A DNA stretch of 33,479 bases from Nostoc sp. S4 (GTDB taxonomy: Bacteria; Cyanobacteriota; Cyanobacteriia; Cyanobacteriales; Nostocaceae), in the NCBI GenBank assembly GCA_029379225.1, contig JAQYWR010000066.1, positions 1 through 33,479 of the forward strand, written 5' to 3'. Positions 14,826 through 23,363 of this stretch are shown here, piece after piece. The notes under the pieces were generated by a model. That model worked only from the letters and a program-made list of their open reading frames with translations. It ran no database searches and was not told where the DNA came from. The first letter of the stretch is position 1. Each line of letters starts with the position of its first letter. The position numbers and the translations under genes were made by a program.

Positions 14826-17684
14826 TCACACAGCCTTCTTACCCATAACACGTAAGAATATCTTCTCTAATTCAATCCAGACAAACATTAAGGCACTGAA
14901 GCCAATACAAACTCCCAATTCTTGCATAGTCAGGTAATGAGTACCAAAAAACTCTCGCAGAGGTTCGACGTAAACTAGTAGCAACTGTAAAATTGTGGTC
15001 ACGACAACAGCCGCTAGTACAAATATATTAGAAAAGGGATTCATTTCAATGGTCAGTCGGTTGTTGGAGCGAATAGCGATCGCGTGACCCATTTGGGCGA
15101 TACACAACGTAGTAAATACCATCGTTTTCCAAGCATCAGGATTTCCCTGATAGCCAGGGGCATGGGTATGTTGATAAGCCCACCACATCAAGGCAATGGT
15201 GATAATCGCAAAGATGATGCCAATGCGAATCATATAAGAACCCAATCCCCTAGCAAAAATACTTTCACGGGGACTAAAAGGCGGACGTTGCATCACATCC
15301 GGTTCTGGAGGTTCTACAGCTAATGCAAGAGCTGGCAAACCATCTGTTACCAAGTTCATCCAGAGAATTTGTAAGGGAGTCAGCGGAACGCCTCCCAAAC
15401 CTATTAAGGGCGCAGATGCAATTGTCAGAACTTCACCAATGTTACTACCCAGGATGTATTTGATAAAGCGGCGGATATTGGTGTAAACGACTCTACCTTC
15501 TTTAGTAGCGCTGACAATGGTGGCGAAGTTGTCATCAAGTAACACCATGTCACTAGCTTCTTTACTTACATCGGTGCCAGTGATACCCATTGCAATGCCG
15601 ATATCAGCTTGTTTGAGGGCTGGGGCATCGTTGACACCATCACCTGTCATCGCCACAAATCTACCCCGACGTTGCAGTGCTTGGACAATTCGCAGTTTGT
15701 GTTCTGGGGCAACTCTGGCATAGATGCTCACCAAATCAACGTTTTGCTCTAGTTCCTGGTCGCTCATCCGCTGTAATTCTTGACCTGCGAGCAGTCGGTC
15801 ATTTTCTTGGGCAATTCCCAAATCAGTAGCGATCGCTCGTGCTGTTAACTGGTGGTCACCAGTAATCATCACTGGGCGAATTCCTGCTTCTCGACACTCT
15901 TGCACAGCCGTCTTGACTTCTGGGCGTGGTGCATCTAGCATTCCCACTAATCCCAGCCAAACCAAATTTTGTTCGCATGTCTCGTCTGACCCTTCTAGGG
16001 GAATTTGAGAGAGGGGTTTATAGGCAAAACCTAGCACCCGCAGACCTTTACTCGCCATTTGGTCATTTGCTGCCAGAATTTTTTGATATTGTTCTTCGGT
16101 TAACTGCATTGAGCGATCGCCCAAATAAATCTGAGTGGAACGTCCTAAGATTAATTCTGGCGAACCTTTGGTAAACATTAAGTAAGGTTCAGATTGTAAA
16201 AAATTAGCAATTGCCGGGTCAACGGCATTTAAAGACGCTTCACCTGTGGCGACTGACTGCACTTGAGAAATTACGCTCATCCGCTTACGTTCAGAGGAGA
16301 AGGGAAACTCTCCAACGCGGGGTAACTTACTATTCCACTGGTCTGTTTCGATTCCTGCTTTGGCTGCCAAGGTGACTAATGCCCCTTCTGTGGGATCTCC
16401 TAAAATCGCCCATTCACCTTTTTCTTTTTGCAGCACCGAATCATTACAAACAGCACAGGCGACTGACAAAGCTGAGATTTCTGGCGACTCTTCTAAGAAA
16501 ACTTTTTCACCATTTAGGAGAAAATCTCCGGTAGGTGCATAACCTTCTCCAGTGACACGAAAAGTTTTGTCATTGGTGAAAACCGATTGCACCACCATTT
16601 TATTTTGAGTTAGGGTACCGGTTTTATCAGAACAGATGGTGGTTACAGAACCTAATGTTTCCACTGCTGGCAGTTTGCGAATCAAGGCATTCTGGCGCAC
16701 CATTCGCTGAGTTCCGAGTGCCAAGGTAACAGTAATTACCGCAGGTAAACCTTCTGGAACCACAGCAACCGCCATGCTTAAGGAAACTTCCAAAAGTTCT
16801 TTGATATTGCTAAAACCTCTAGCCTGAATGACACCACCGATGACAACGATCGCTACGAGAATTAGAGAACCCGAAACTAAGACATTGCCTAGTTGAGTCA
16901 TTCGCTGTTGTAAAGGCGTAGGTTCGCTTTCCACCGACTGCAACATGGCAGCAATTTTGCCTAATTCTGTTGTCATGCCAGTATTGGTTACCAGAACCTT
17001 CCCGCGTCCTTGGACAACTTCGGTTCCTTGGAATACCAAATTAATGCGATCGCCTAAATCAGTTTCTGCGGGTAAATTTAGTGTTGCTTGTTTGTTGGCA
17101 GCTTCAGCTTCGCCAGTTAGTGCTGACTCTCGCACTTGCAAATTAGACTGTTCGATCAACCGTCCATCTGCGGCTATCTGCATTCCAGCTTCCAGCAGCA
17201 TCATGTCTCCTGGGACTAGTTCCTTAGCTGCTACCTCCACCAGTCTAGCGTCGCGAATGACTCGCACTAAGGGAGAAGTAAGTTTTTTTAAGGCTGCGAG
17301 GGCTTTCTCGGCACGGCTTTCTTGGACGTAGCCCAGTATGCCATTGAGAATTACAATTGCTAAAATAGCTATAGTATCTTTGAATGGCACTTCACCAGGC
17401 TTCAAGCTGTCTGTTCGCCAAGCCCATAGGTCTAAAAACCCAGAAATTAGAGCTACACCAATCAGCATCAACAACATAATGTTGCTGAACTGATCTAGCA
17501 AAATTTGCCAAGCACTACGGCCAGCATTTTCTTGGAGCTCGTTCGGGCCGTATTTCTGCAACCTTTGTTGAATATCTTCGGATGTTAAGCCACTGTCTAC
17601 GTTACTATCAAGCAGGTCTAGCGCTTTATCAACTTCTAAACTATGCCAAACAGCGGCATCTTCAGGTAGAGAATTAGCAGACAT
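14826..17684 (-). CDS. P2A-type cation-transporting ATPase (Ca2+ pump, PacL-like)
   Basis: The protein has 952 residues from the ATG at 17684; an in-frame GTG at 17696 would add four. A cation ATPase N-domain (WHSLEVDKAL) is followed by the actuator motif LTGEAE, the phosphorylation site DKTGTLT (Asp353), the nucleotide-binding part with FTKGSPE, and the hinge TGDGVNDAP. About ten membrane helices are expected. Transport residues resemble SERCA: VPEGLP in M4, SNIGE in M5 and NLVTD in M6. Both calcium-site groups therefore appear kept, which favours Ca2+ over H+ or Mn2+. It is predicted to export Ca2+ across the plasma membrane. It lies upstream of recF on the same strand. Confidence 0.92.
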   Translation of the reverse strand: MSANSLPEDAAVWHSLEVDKALDLLDSNVDSGLTSEDIQQRLQKYGPNELQENAGRSAWQILLDQFSNIMLLMLIGVALISGFLDLWAWRTDSLKPGEVPFKDTIAILAIVILNGILGYVQESRAEKALAALKKLTSPLVRVIRDARLVEVAAKELVPGDMMLLEAGMQIAADGRLIEQSNLQVRESALTGEAEAANKQATLNLPAETDLGDRINLVFQGTEVVQGRGKVLVTNTGMTTELGKIAAMLQSVESEPTPLQQRMTQLGNVLVSGSLILVAIVVIGGVIQARGFSNIKELLEVSLSMAVAVVPEGLPAVITVTLALGTQRMVRQNALIRKLPAVETLGSVTTICSDKTGTLTQNKMVVQSVFTNDKTFRVTGEGYAPTGDFLLNGEKVFLEESPEISALSVACAVCNDSVLQKEKGEWAILGDPTEGALVTLAAKAGIETDQWNSKLPRVGEFPFSSERKRMSVISQVQSVATGEASLNAVDPAIANFLQSEPYLMFTKGSPELILGRSTQIYLGDRSMQLTEEQYQKILAANDQMASKGLRVLGFAYKPLSQIPLEGSDETCEQNLVWLGLVGMLDAPRPEVKTAVQECREAGIRPVMITGDHQLTARAIATDLGIAQENDRLLAGQELQRMSDQELEQNVDLVSIYARVAPEHKLRIVQALQRRGRFVAMTGDGVNDAPALKQADIGIAMGITGTDVSKEASDMVLLDDNFATIVSATKEGRVVYTNIRRFIKYILGSNIGEVLTIASAPLIGLGGVPLTPLQILWMNLVTDGLPALALAVEPPEPDVMQRPPFSPRESIFARGLGSYMIRIGIIFAIITIALMWWAYQHTHAPGYQGNPDAWKTMVFTTLCIAQMGHAIAIRSNNRLTIEMNPFSNIFVLAAVVVTTILQLLLVYVEPLREFFGTHYLTMQELGVCIGFSALMFVWIELEKIFLRVMGKKAV

Positions 17685-18185
17685 CGTGTAAGTCACAGGA
17701 AATGGTTACAAAATTCGATCATAATCATAATTTAGTGATAACTGGAAAACCATCTCCTAAAGTTACATTAAGCTAATACTTAACTTTTTTAACTCATCCC
17801 ATTCCGGAAAAAGGATAAAATTTTAGATTGAATGTTGACTGTTGACGGTTAACACTCAACACTCAACCCTATATTTGGATTTGCAAATTTCTCTTCTATT
17901 GACATATATGTGTTATTTCTTATGAAAGAGTTTTTGGTAACACATTGTACTGAATAATAGTGAATAATATAAATCTGAAGTTAGGTTACAGGGGATATGC
18001 CACAATTATTTTTAGGCTGCTGTTGCTTAAACTTGCATTGAGTTATTAGCCAAGATGCATGGCATCATCGCATTTCTTGATTTGGAATTAGGTCAAGTTG
18101 CCAGCCGGGTTGCCGTTTGTAGCAAACTTTTCTAAACGAATTGGGAACTGCCTAAACGTGCTAAACCATTTAATAAATATTTAAT
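17685..18185. other. Divergent promoter region
   Basis: This is a 501-base spacer between the ATPase gene (minus) and the transglutaminase gene (plus). It holds a small imperfect palindrome at 17834-17868, made of gttgac/gttgacgg against aacactcaacactcaac. A good promoter-like pair follows, TTGACA at 17899-17904 and TATGAA at 17921-17926 (16-bp spacing), pointing toward the gene at 18186. No coding sequence is seen. Confidence 0.4.
17899..17926 (+). promoter_or_regulatory. Candidate sigma70-type promoter
   Basis: A perfect -35 box TTGACA and a -10-like TATGAA are separated by 16 bp. It would give a leader of about 250 nt for the beta-propeller/transglutaminase gene. This rests on sequence similarity only. 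Confidence 0.35.
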
Positions 18186-19856
18186 ATGAGTTTTGTACTC
18201 CCCACTTTGACTGCTAGCCAGATGTTTGGGCAAAAAACAATTCGACCGCTTACTGCTGCTACCCTCTGCGGTATTGCTTTCATTAAAGATAGACTGATTG
18301 CCATTGACAGTTTAAAAGGGCATCTACTGGAAATCGATCCCACTTCTGACAACAGTAAAATTCTCAATCCGCATCAAGTTAAAGAATTTTGCGATGTCAC
18401 TGGTTTAGGGATTTGGGAAGATACTCTGTGGGTGAGTCGCGATCGCAGTGTTTATTTGTGCAAGCTGAATGCTTTGGGTCTGGAACATTTCGTAACATTA
18501 CCTTATGCTGCTGACGGAGTCGCTGTTTGGGAGACAACCGTCTACATTAGCTGTCAAAGGTTAGGCTATATTTTGATTTTTGACCGGGAAACCCGAAAAG
18601 AAATTACTAGATTTTCTGCTCCCGGAGTTGGAGTAGAAAATTTGGCAGTCAGTGAGGAAATGTTATGGATTTGCGATCGCACAGAACAAACAGTTTATGC
18701 AATGGATAGGGCAACTGGAGAACTTAAATTTAGTGTTCTAACTCCCTTTGAATCGCCTACGGGTATAGCAATCCATGAAGATGGCGATACAGGAAAACAA
18801 AGTCTGTATGTCGCTTACGCCTCTGAGGAGCCTTATATCCGCGATAACCCAAATGCTGACCCGAATCATGAGCTAACCTACCGCGATCGCACTTTTATTC
18901 ACCCCCTGTATTATCATTACGAGCCAGATAAGCGCTATGCCCTCTCTAATGGCTATCTCATCGAAATGTCATATGCTGAAGAAATAGCTCCTTTAGATGA
19001 AGTTTATTTACCAAACGTAGAATGGCGCATTGCTTTACCATCTCAAACCGAGCGTCAAAAAGTAAAACATGTTGAACCTATTGGTATACCCTTCACTGAA
19101 GAAGTGATAGATGGGCAACGTGTAGCAGTATTTAAATTTGATGCTCTCACCCCAGGAGAACGCCATGTATTTGGCTGGAAAGCACTTCTAGAAGTTAGGG
19201 GAATTAAGTATCGTATCACACCCAAAGATGTAGAAAATATACCCGAACTTTCACCAGAATTGCAAACCCGCTACCTAGTGGACGACGACGACTTAGCAAT
19301 GGATACTACCATTGTCCGCCGTGCCGCCAGAGAAGCAATTGGTTCTGAAACTAATCTGCTGCGGAAAATGTATAATATCCGTAATTATGTTTATGATGAG
19401 TTATCTTATGGTATTAAACCTTACATCGACTCTCCGGATATAGTTTTAGAACGCGGTGTTGGTTCCTGTGGCGAATATGTTGGCGTTCTACTCGCTCTAT
19501 CCCGTTTGAATGGTATTCCCTGTCGCACAGTTGGTAGGTATAAATGTCCTCCCAATGCCGAACACCAAGGTGTACCATTACAACCTGACTTTAATCATGT
19601 TTGGCTAGAGTTCTACGTACCAAATTTTGGCTGGTTGCCAATGGAATCGAATCCTGATGATGTAGGTCACGGTGGGCCATATCCTACGCGCTTTTTTATG
19701 GGTTTGTGCTGGTATCACATTGAAATTGGTAAAGGTATCTCCTTTGAAACCTTGACCAGTCAAGGTGCGCGGTTAACTAAAGAAGATATTCCCATTGGCG
19801 ATCTGGCGATTAATCATATTCGATTTACAATTCTTAAAGAATTGCCGCCTTTTTGA
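18186..19856 (+). CDS. Beta-propeller / transglutaminase-like protease-fold protein
   Basis: The protein has 556 residues. The N-terminal half (about 15-240) shows repeats such as GIAFIKDRLIAIDSLKGHLLEIDP and GVAVWETTVYISCQRLGYILIFD, as in NHL/SMP-30-like beta-propellers. The C-terminal part (about 335-545) is a transglutaminase-like cysteine domain with nucleophile Cys428 (GSCGEY), His471 (FNHVWLEFY) and an acidic third residue, probably Glu487 (LPMESNP). No signal peptide is seen, so it is probably cytoplasmic. Bacterial members may act as peptidases or amide-bond enzymes; substrate unknown. A hairpin at 19913-19963 follows the gene. No ribosome site is obvious before the ATG. Confidence 0.82.
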   Translation: MSFVLPTLTASQMFGQKTIRPLTAATLCGIAFIKDRLIAIDSLKGHLLEIDPTSDNSKILNPHQVKEFCDVTGLGIWEDTLWVSRDRSVYLCKLNALGLEHFVTLPYAADGVAVWETTVYISCQRLGYILIFDRETRKEITRFSAPGVGVENLAVSEEMLWICDRTEQTVYAMDRATGELKFSVLTPFESPTGIAIHEDGDTGKQSLYVAYASEEPYIRDNPNADPNHELTYRDRTFIHPLYYHYEPDKRYALSNGYLIEMSYAEEIAPLDEVYLPNVEWRIALPSQTERQKVKHVEPIGIPFTEEVIDGQRVAVFKFDALTPGERHVFGWKALLEVRGIKYRITPKDVENIPELSPELQTRYLVDDDDLAMDTTIVRRAAREAIGSETNLLRKMYNIRNYVYDELSYGIKPYIDSPDIVLERGVGSCGEYVGVLLALSRLNGIPCRTVGRYKCPPNAEHQGVPLQPDFNHVWLEFYVPNFGWLPMESNPDDVGHGGPYPTRFFMGLCWYHIEIGKGISFETLTSQGARLTKEDIPIGDLAINHIRFTILKELPPF

Positions 19857-19912
19857 ATTAGGGCATTAGGTATAGGTTATGCCGAGTGTAGCAGGGGGCA
19901 ATATGGTTTGAT

Positions 19913-19963
19913 TAAGGGAGAAAAGGGGAAGGGTTTGAATTCAGCCTTTACCCTTTTCCCTTA
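19913..19963 (+). terminator. Palindromic terminator candidate
   Basis: A purine-rich arm starting taagggagaaaagggg faces cccttttccctta, separated by about 20 nt that include a gaattc. A T-rich stretch follows (ctgttttaatttttaattc). It lies 57 bases after the transglutaminase stop. Confidence 0.5.
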
Positions 19964-20091
19964 CTGTTTTAATTTTTAATTCTTGAAGGGGTTGACAGCA
20001 ATTGCTCATAGGGAAGACGCCAGTCAGGAGTACCTCCTCCACTTGAGAAAGACCTCAAGACTTGGAATTAACTTATGTTAAAACTCAACTA

Positions 20092-20121
20092 ACTCAGAAA
20101 TAAGGCTGATTATTCCTGAGT
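20092..20121 (+). promoter_or_regulatory. Hairpin upstream of Zorya-like operon
   Basis: The arms actcagaaataa (20092-20103) and ttattcctgagt (20110-20121) pair at 11 of 12 positions around a 6-nt loop. It stands about 150 bp before the first gene of the operon and could be an operator, a leader structure or a terminator. Confidence 0.4.
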
Positions 20122-20274
20122 ACATATCTAGTAATGCAGAGAATTTGTCAATGGGTAGATAAAAGTTTTTATCATAAATTTATTTTATCAGCATAGCTTC
20201 AGTAAAAAAGTTAACTGACTTTTCATATTTGGGAACAATAAACCTATTAAAGCTCAGATGATTAGGTAAAAGCA

Positions 20275-20622
20275 TTGACTGATGAAACTACGCAACTGTT
20301 GTATCCCTCTGTTGAGAAGTTAGTTGAACAGATTGTGGCAGTTAACCATGCTTGGAAGATAGCTTGCGAATTATTTGGACAAAATTCGCCCCTATCTATT
20401 TCTTCGCGGGATTTAAAAACCTGTTTGCAGATTCGTTTGTTGCGAACCTATGCACCAGAACAGGTTTATTTAATTGAAGATAAACAATCAGAAGGCGAAC
20501 CACTTTATAGCTTATGTCTCCGAGAACCTATAGGAAACCGCCTGTATGCAGAACATCTCCCAATGCGGGTAGCTCAAGAGATTCTTGCAGATAAAGAATT
20601 ACAGCAATTTAAAAAGATATAA
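20275..20622 (+). CDS. Small unknown protein, first gene of the Zorya-like operon
   Basis: The protein has 115 residues and begins at a TTG with AGGTAAAA about 6 bases upstream; no in-frame ATG is available. It has no signal peptide, no membrane segment and no motif I recognise. Predicted helices include an N-terminal one (SVEKLVEQIVAVNHAWKIAC), a middle one (SSRDLKTCLQIRLL) and a charged C-terminal one (RVAQEILADKELQQF). It ends 31 bp before zorA, with no terminator between, so it is very likely co-transcribed. It could be a regulator, an accessory or antitoxin-like factor of the system, or a passenger. Function unknown. Confidence 0.7.
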   Translation: MTDETTQLLYPSVEKLVEQIVAVNHAWKIACELFGQNSPLSISSRDLKTCLQIRLLRTYAPEQVYLIEDKQSEGEPLYSLCLREPIGNRLYAEHLPMRVAQEILADKELQQFKKI

Positions 20623-20653
20623 CCAAGATAAACAAGAGGGGTGCAGCGTCAAA

Positions 20654-22675
20654 ATGGCAAAAGTTTGGGGCATTATTTGGCATAACGAACCTTTTCATTG
20701 GGCAATTACTTTTGTATTAATAGTCGCAATTATTATCGAGTTTTACTCATTATTGCAGTACTGGCGCTCAGAGTGTGGCACAACTGAAGCTGCAATTAAA
20801 TTTTTGAGTAATTTGAAAAAGGATAAAAATGTAAAGCTTTTAGATAAAGTTCGCTCCTGGTTAAGAGACTATTTAGGAACCGACGATCTAAGCAGAATTA
20901 GAATGAGCCAAAAGGATGGCAAATTTGTACTTATAAACTATCCATCTGTTTTAGCCCGCCCAATACCTCGAAGTTCCTTGCGTTTCGTGATAACCTTGTG
21001 TACTGCAATTGGTCTTTTAGGAACCTTTTATGGTATACAACAAGGACTGCAAGGAATTAATTTATCTACAAAAGATACCAACGAATTGATGACTGCCAGT
21101 AAAGAGCTACTGGTGGGAATGAAAACAGCTTTCTCCACTTCCATGATGGGTCTTGGTTGTGGTAGTGTATTCACCTTAGTTTTATTTGTATTTGATTCGC
21201 TACGGCAGAAAAGGCGCAATAGTTTACGCCATAAACTTAATGCGATCGCCACTTTAAAAACAGCAGACAATGCTAACCATGAAGTAGCTGAAGCGCTTAG
21301 TCTTGTAGCAAAAAATTTGACTGGGCTAAAGCAGCTAAATGCAGAAGGCATTGGTCAAGCTGTAGGTAGGAGTATTGCAGAACAATTCGCCGACTTAAAC
21401 CAATTGTCAGCCCATGCTATTGGTCAATCTGTAGGAGAGCAAGTGCAAACTGCTATTTTACCAGCGCTACGAGCAATTTTCAAAGAGCAGCAACAACTTC
21501 GACAACTTCAAGAGAATCAGGGACAGAGAGTTTTAGAAGAACTCATCAAGGATATGCGAGTTCAGGTACTCGAACCCATTGCAGATCGACTAGATAAAAG
21601 TGCAGAGTTAACGCAACAAGCTTCCACCGCAGTGTTGACCCTGCATAAGGAACTCGGTGGTATTTCTCAAAGTTTAGCAAGTTCCATCCTGACAATTCAG
21701 AACTTTCAACACGAAACTTTAGTAAAACTCGAAGGATTTGCTAAGAATTTGGGAGACACTCTCAATCAATTTAAAACAGATACAAGAGATGTTTTACAAG
21801 TAATAGCTGACGAAATTAATCAATCTGTAGATCATAGTATTGAAGGAATGACAGCCCAACGAAGTGCTTTTGAAGCCAGTGCAGAAAAAGCGGCTGCCAC
21901 CTTCGGAGGAATTCGAGAGGAACTGCAAAAAGCACTACAAGAACGCGCAATAGTAGAACAGCAAATGCTTCAAGCTACTCGGACTGGAATTATCCAAATT
22001 CTCACCCAAGCAAATACAACCTTTCATGAGCAAACTAATACTCTACAAGCAGTGGGTAATCAAGCTTCTGGATTGATGAATGATGCGAAAAATAATCTTC
22101 TAGCTACATTAGTAAATATAGATGCAACGCTCACAGCAACTCGTCATACAGTAGAAGATGATTTGACAAGATTTAGGCAAGAGTATCAAACAAATTTACA
22201 GACGTTCTTTGAACAACAAAACAATTTACTTGAGAGGACACTAGGCATACAACAGGAAGGATTATCTGGAGTTGTGAACCATCTTGATCAAGTCTTTAGA
22301 GAGGAATTTGAAAGACGTAGTAAATTGACTGGAGAAGTAGACAAAAGTATGACTAAAATTCAGGAGTCTGTTGAACAAATTAATAGATTAGTTAGTGCAT
22401 CTGGATTAAACGATGCACAACGACTAATTCAGCTAGAAAATCTTGCTCGTGGTATTGGTCAGCAAGTGCAAAGAGTGGACAATTCATACAGGGATTTGAA
22501 TCAAAAATTTGACAATAGCCTTCAGTCTTGGCAGGGCCATCTTGAAGGTGCTATGCAAAGAACTGTTGACTTACAGGTAAGCTTTTTCCAACAAGCAGAT
22601 AAGTCTATGGCTAGAGTTTGCGGAGATGTACTTAAAACAGCAGAAGTACTGTTAGAAGCAAATAAAAAATATTAA
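20654..22675 (+). CDS. zorA: ZorA-like MotA/TolQ/ExbB channel protein with long helical tail
   Basis: The protein has 673 residues from the ATG at 20654. The open frame extends 23 codons upstream, but AGAGGGG precedes this ATG. Membrane helices lie at about 15-37, 110-131 and 156-182; the latter two form the MotA/ExbB core (GLLGTFYGIQQGL, then MKTAFSTSMMGLGCG). Thr124 and Ser161 are 37 residues apart, the same spacing as the E. coli ZorA residues T147 and S184 (from memory). Residues 185-673 form a long, almost entirely helical, Gln/Glu-rich tail, as in ZorA, where the tail projects into the cytoplasm. With ZorB it would form a proton-driven motor that senses phage invasion. A few HIP1 sites suggest long residence in the host. 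Confidence 0.82.
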   Translation: MAKVWGIIWHNEPFHWAITFVLIVAIIIEFYSLLQYWRSECGTTEAAIKFLSNLKKDKNVKLLDKVRSWLRDYLGTDDLSRIRMSQKDGKFVLINYPSVLARPIPRSSLRFVITLCTAIGLLGTFYGIQQGLQGINLSTKDTNELMTASKELLVGMKTAFSTSMMGLGCGSVFTLVLFVFDSLRQKRRNSLRHKLNAIATLKTADNANHEVAEALSLVAKNLTGLKQLNAEGIGQAVGRSIAEQFADLNQLSAHAIGQSVGEQVQTAILPALRAIFKEQQQLRQLQENQGQRVLEELIKDMRVQVLEPIADRLDKSAELTQQASTAVLTLHKELGGISQSLASSILTIQNFQHETLVKLEGFAKNLGDTLNQFKTDTRDVLQVIADEINQSVDHSIEGMTAQRSAFEASAEKAAATFGGIREELQKALQERAIVEQQMLQATRTGIIQILTQANTTFHEQTNTLQAVGNQASGLMNDAKNNLLATLVNIDATLTATRHTVEDDLTRFRQEYQTNLQTFFEQQNNLLERTLGIQQEGLSGVVNHLDQVFREEFERRSKLTGEVDKSMTKIQESVEQINRLVSASGLNDAQRLIQLENLARGIGQQVQRVDNSYRDLNQKFDNSLQSWQGHLEGAMQRTVDLQVSFFQQADKSMARVCGDVLKTAEVLLEANKKY

Positions 22676-22696
22676 ATTATTAATGGAGTAATTAAG

Positions 22697-23350
22697 ATGG
22701 CTGATTTTATCAGTGACAAATTCGTTGATATAGAAATTGCCGATGATGATGAATCTAGTATCTATCTATCTATTGCCGATATGATGTCTAGTTTATTAAT
22801 GTTTTTTGCTTTGCTATTTATTACTACACTACTCCAGCTTGCACAAAAAGATGCACCAAAACGGGTAGTAATTGGTAATGTTGTGGGACAGATGAAAAGC
22901 AATAATATCAATGTTAAAGTCAACCCAGAAACCGGGGATGTCAGTATCCAAGAATCTATTCTTTTTGCCAAAGGAAGTACAGAACTTAAACCAGACGGTA
23001 AAGCCTTTCTACAGCGCTTTATTCCCGTTTATAGTGGGGTAATTTTCTCAAAACCAGAATTTGAGCAGGAAATTAGTCGCGTAGTTATAGAAGGTCACAC
23101 TAGCTCAGATGGAGACGACAAAACTAATTTACAACTAAGCTTGTTACGCTCGGCGTCAGTTCACAAATACATTTTCTATGATATGAATTTCCCTACCAAA
23201 GCATCTTTAAGTCAAAAAATCTTAGCTGCTGGTCGTGGAGAAATTGAATCTGATAAGAAACGTGATAATCCAGGCGATCGCAAAGTAGTTTTCCGTTTTC
23301 AATTTCGCAGTGATGAGTTAAAAAAAGATATTGCTAAAACATCTCTTTAA
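22697..23350 (+). CDS. zorB: ZorB-like MotB/OmpA motor stator protein
   Basis: The protein has 217 residues, with GGAG 8 bases before the ATG and 21 bp after zorA. The short acidic N-terminus is followed by one membrane helix (about 24-48) with the MotB-type ion-binding Asp28 in IADMMSSLLMFFALLF. The periplasmic part (about 85-210) is an OmpA-like peptidoglycan-binding domain: ILFAKGSTELKPDG, then VVIEGHTSSDGDDKTNLQLS with LLRS, and GDRKVVFRF at the end. This matches ZorB of Zorya, which pairs as a dimer with five ZorA and anchors to the cell wall. MotB of flagella is unlikely: these bacteria lack flagella and the neighbour is an EH-signature gene. Confidence 0.85.
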   Translation: MADFISDKFVDIEIADDDESSIYLSIADMMSSLLMFFALLFITTLLQLAQKDAPKRVVIGNVVGQMKSNNINVKVNPETGDVSIQESILFAKGSTELKPDGKAFLQRFIPVYSGVIFSKPEFEQEISRVVIEGHTSSDGDDKTNLQLSLLRSASVHKYIFYDMNFPTKASLSQKILAAGRGEIESDKKRDNPGDRKVVFRFQFRSDELKKDIAKTSL

Positions 23351-23363
23351 AGGAGAAAAAACC

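Larger units (their letters stand above)
19857..20274. other. Spacer upstream of the Zorya-like operon
   Basis: This 418-base stretch has no credible gene. It contains a terminator-like palindrome at 19913-19963, a small stem cttgag/ctcaag at 20043-20060 and a strong hairpin at 20092-20121. A TTGACA at 19992 has no matching -10 box. Confidence 0.45.

Noticed and set aside
22697..23350. Flagellar MotB or an ordinary OmpA protein
   Set aside because: There are no flagellar genes, and the flanking MotA-like long-tail and EH-signature genes fit ZorB better.
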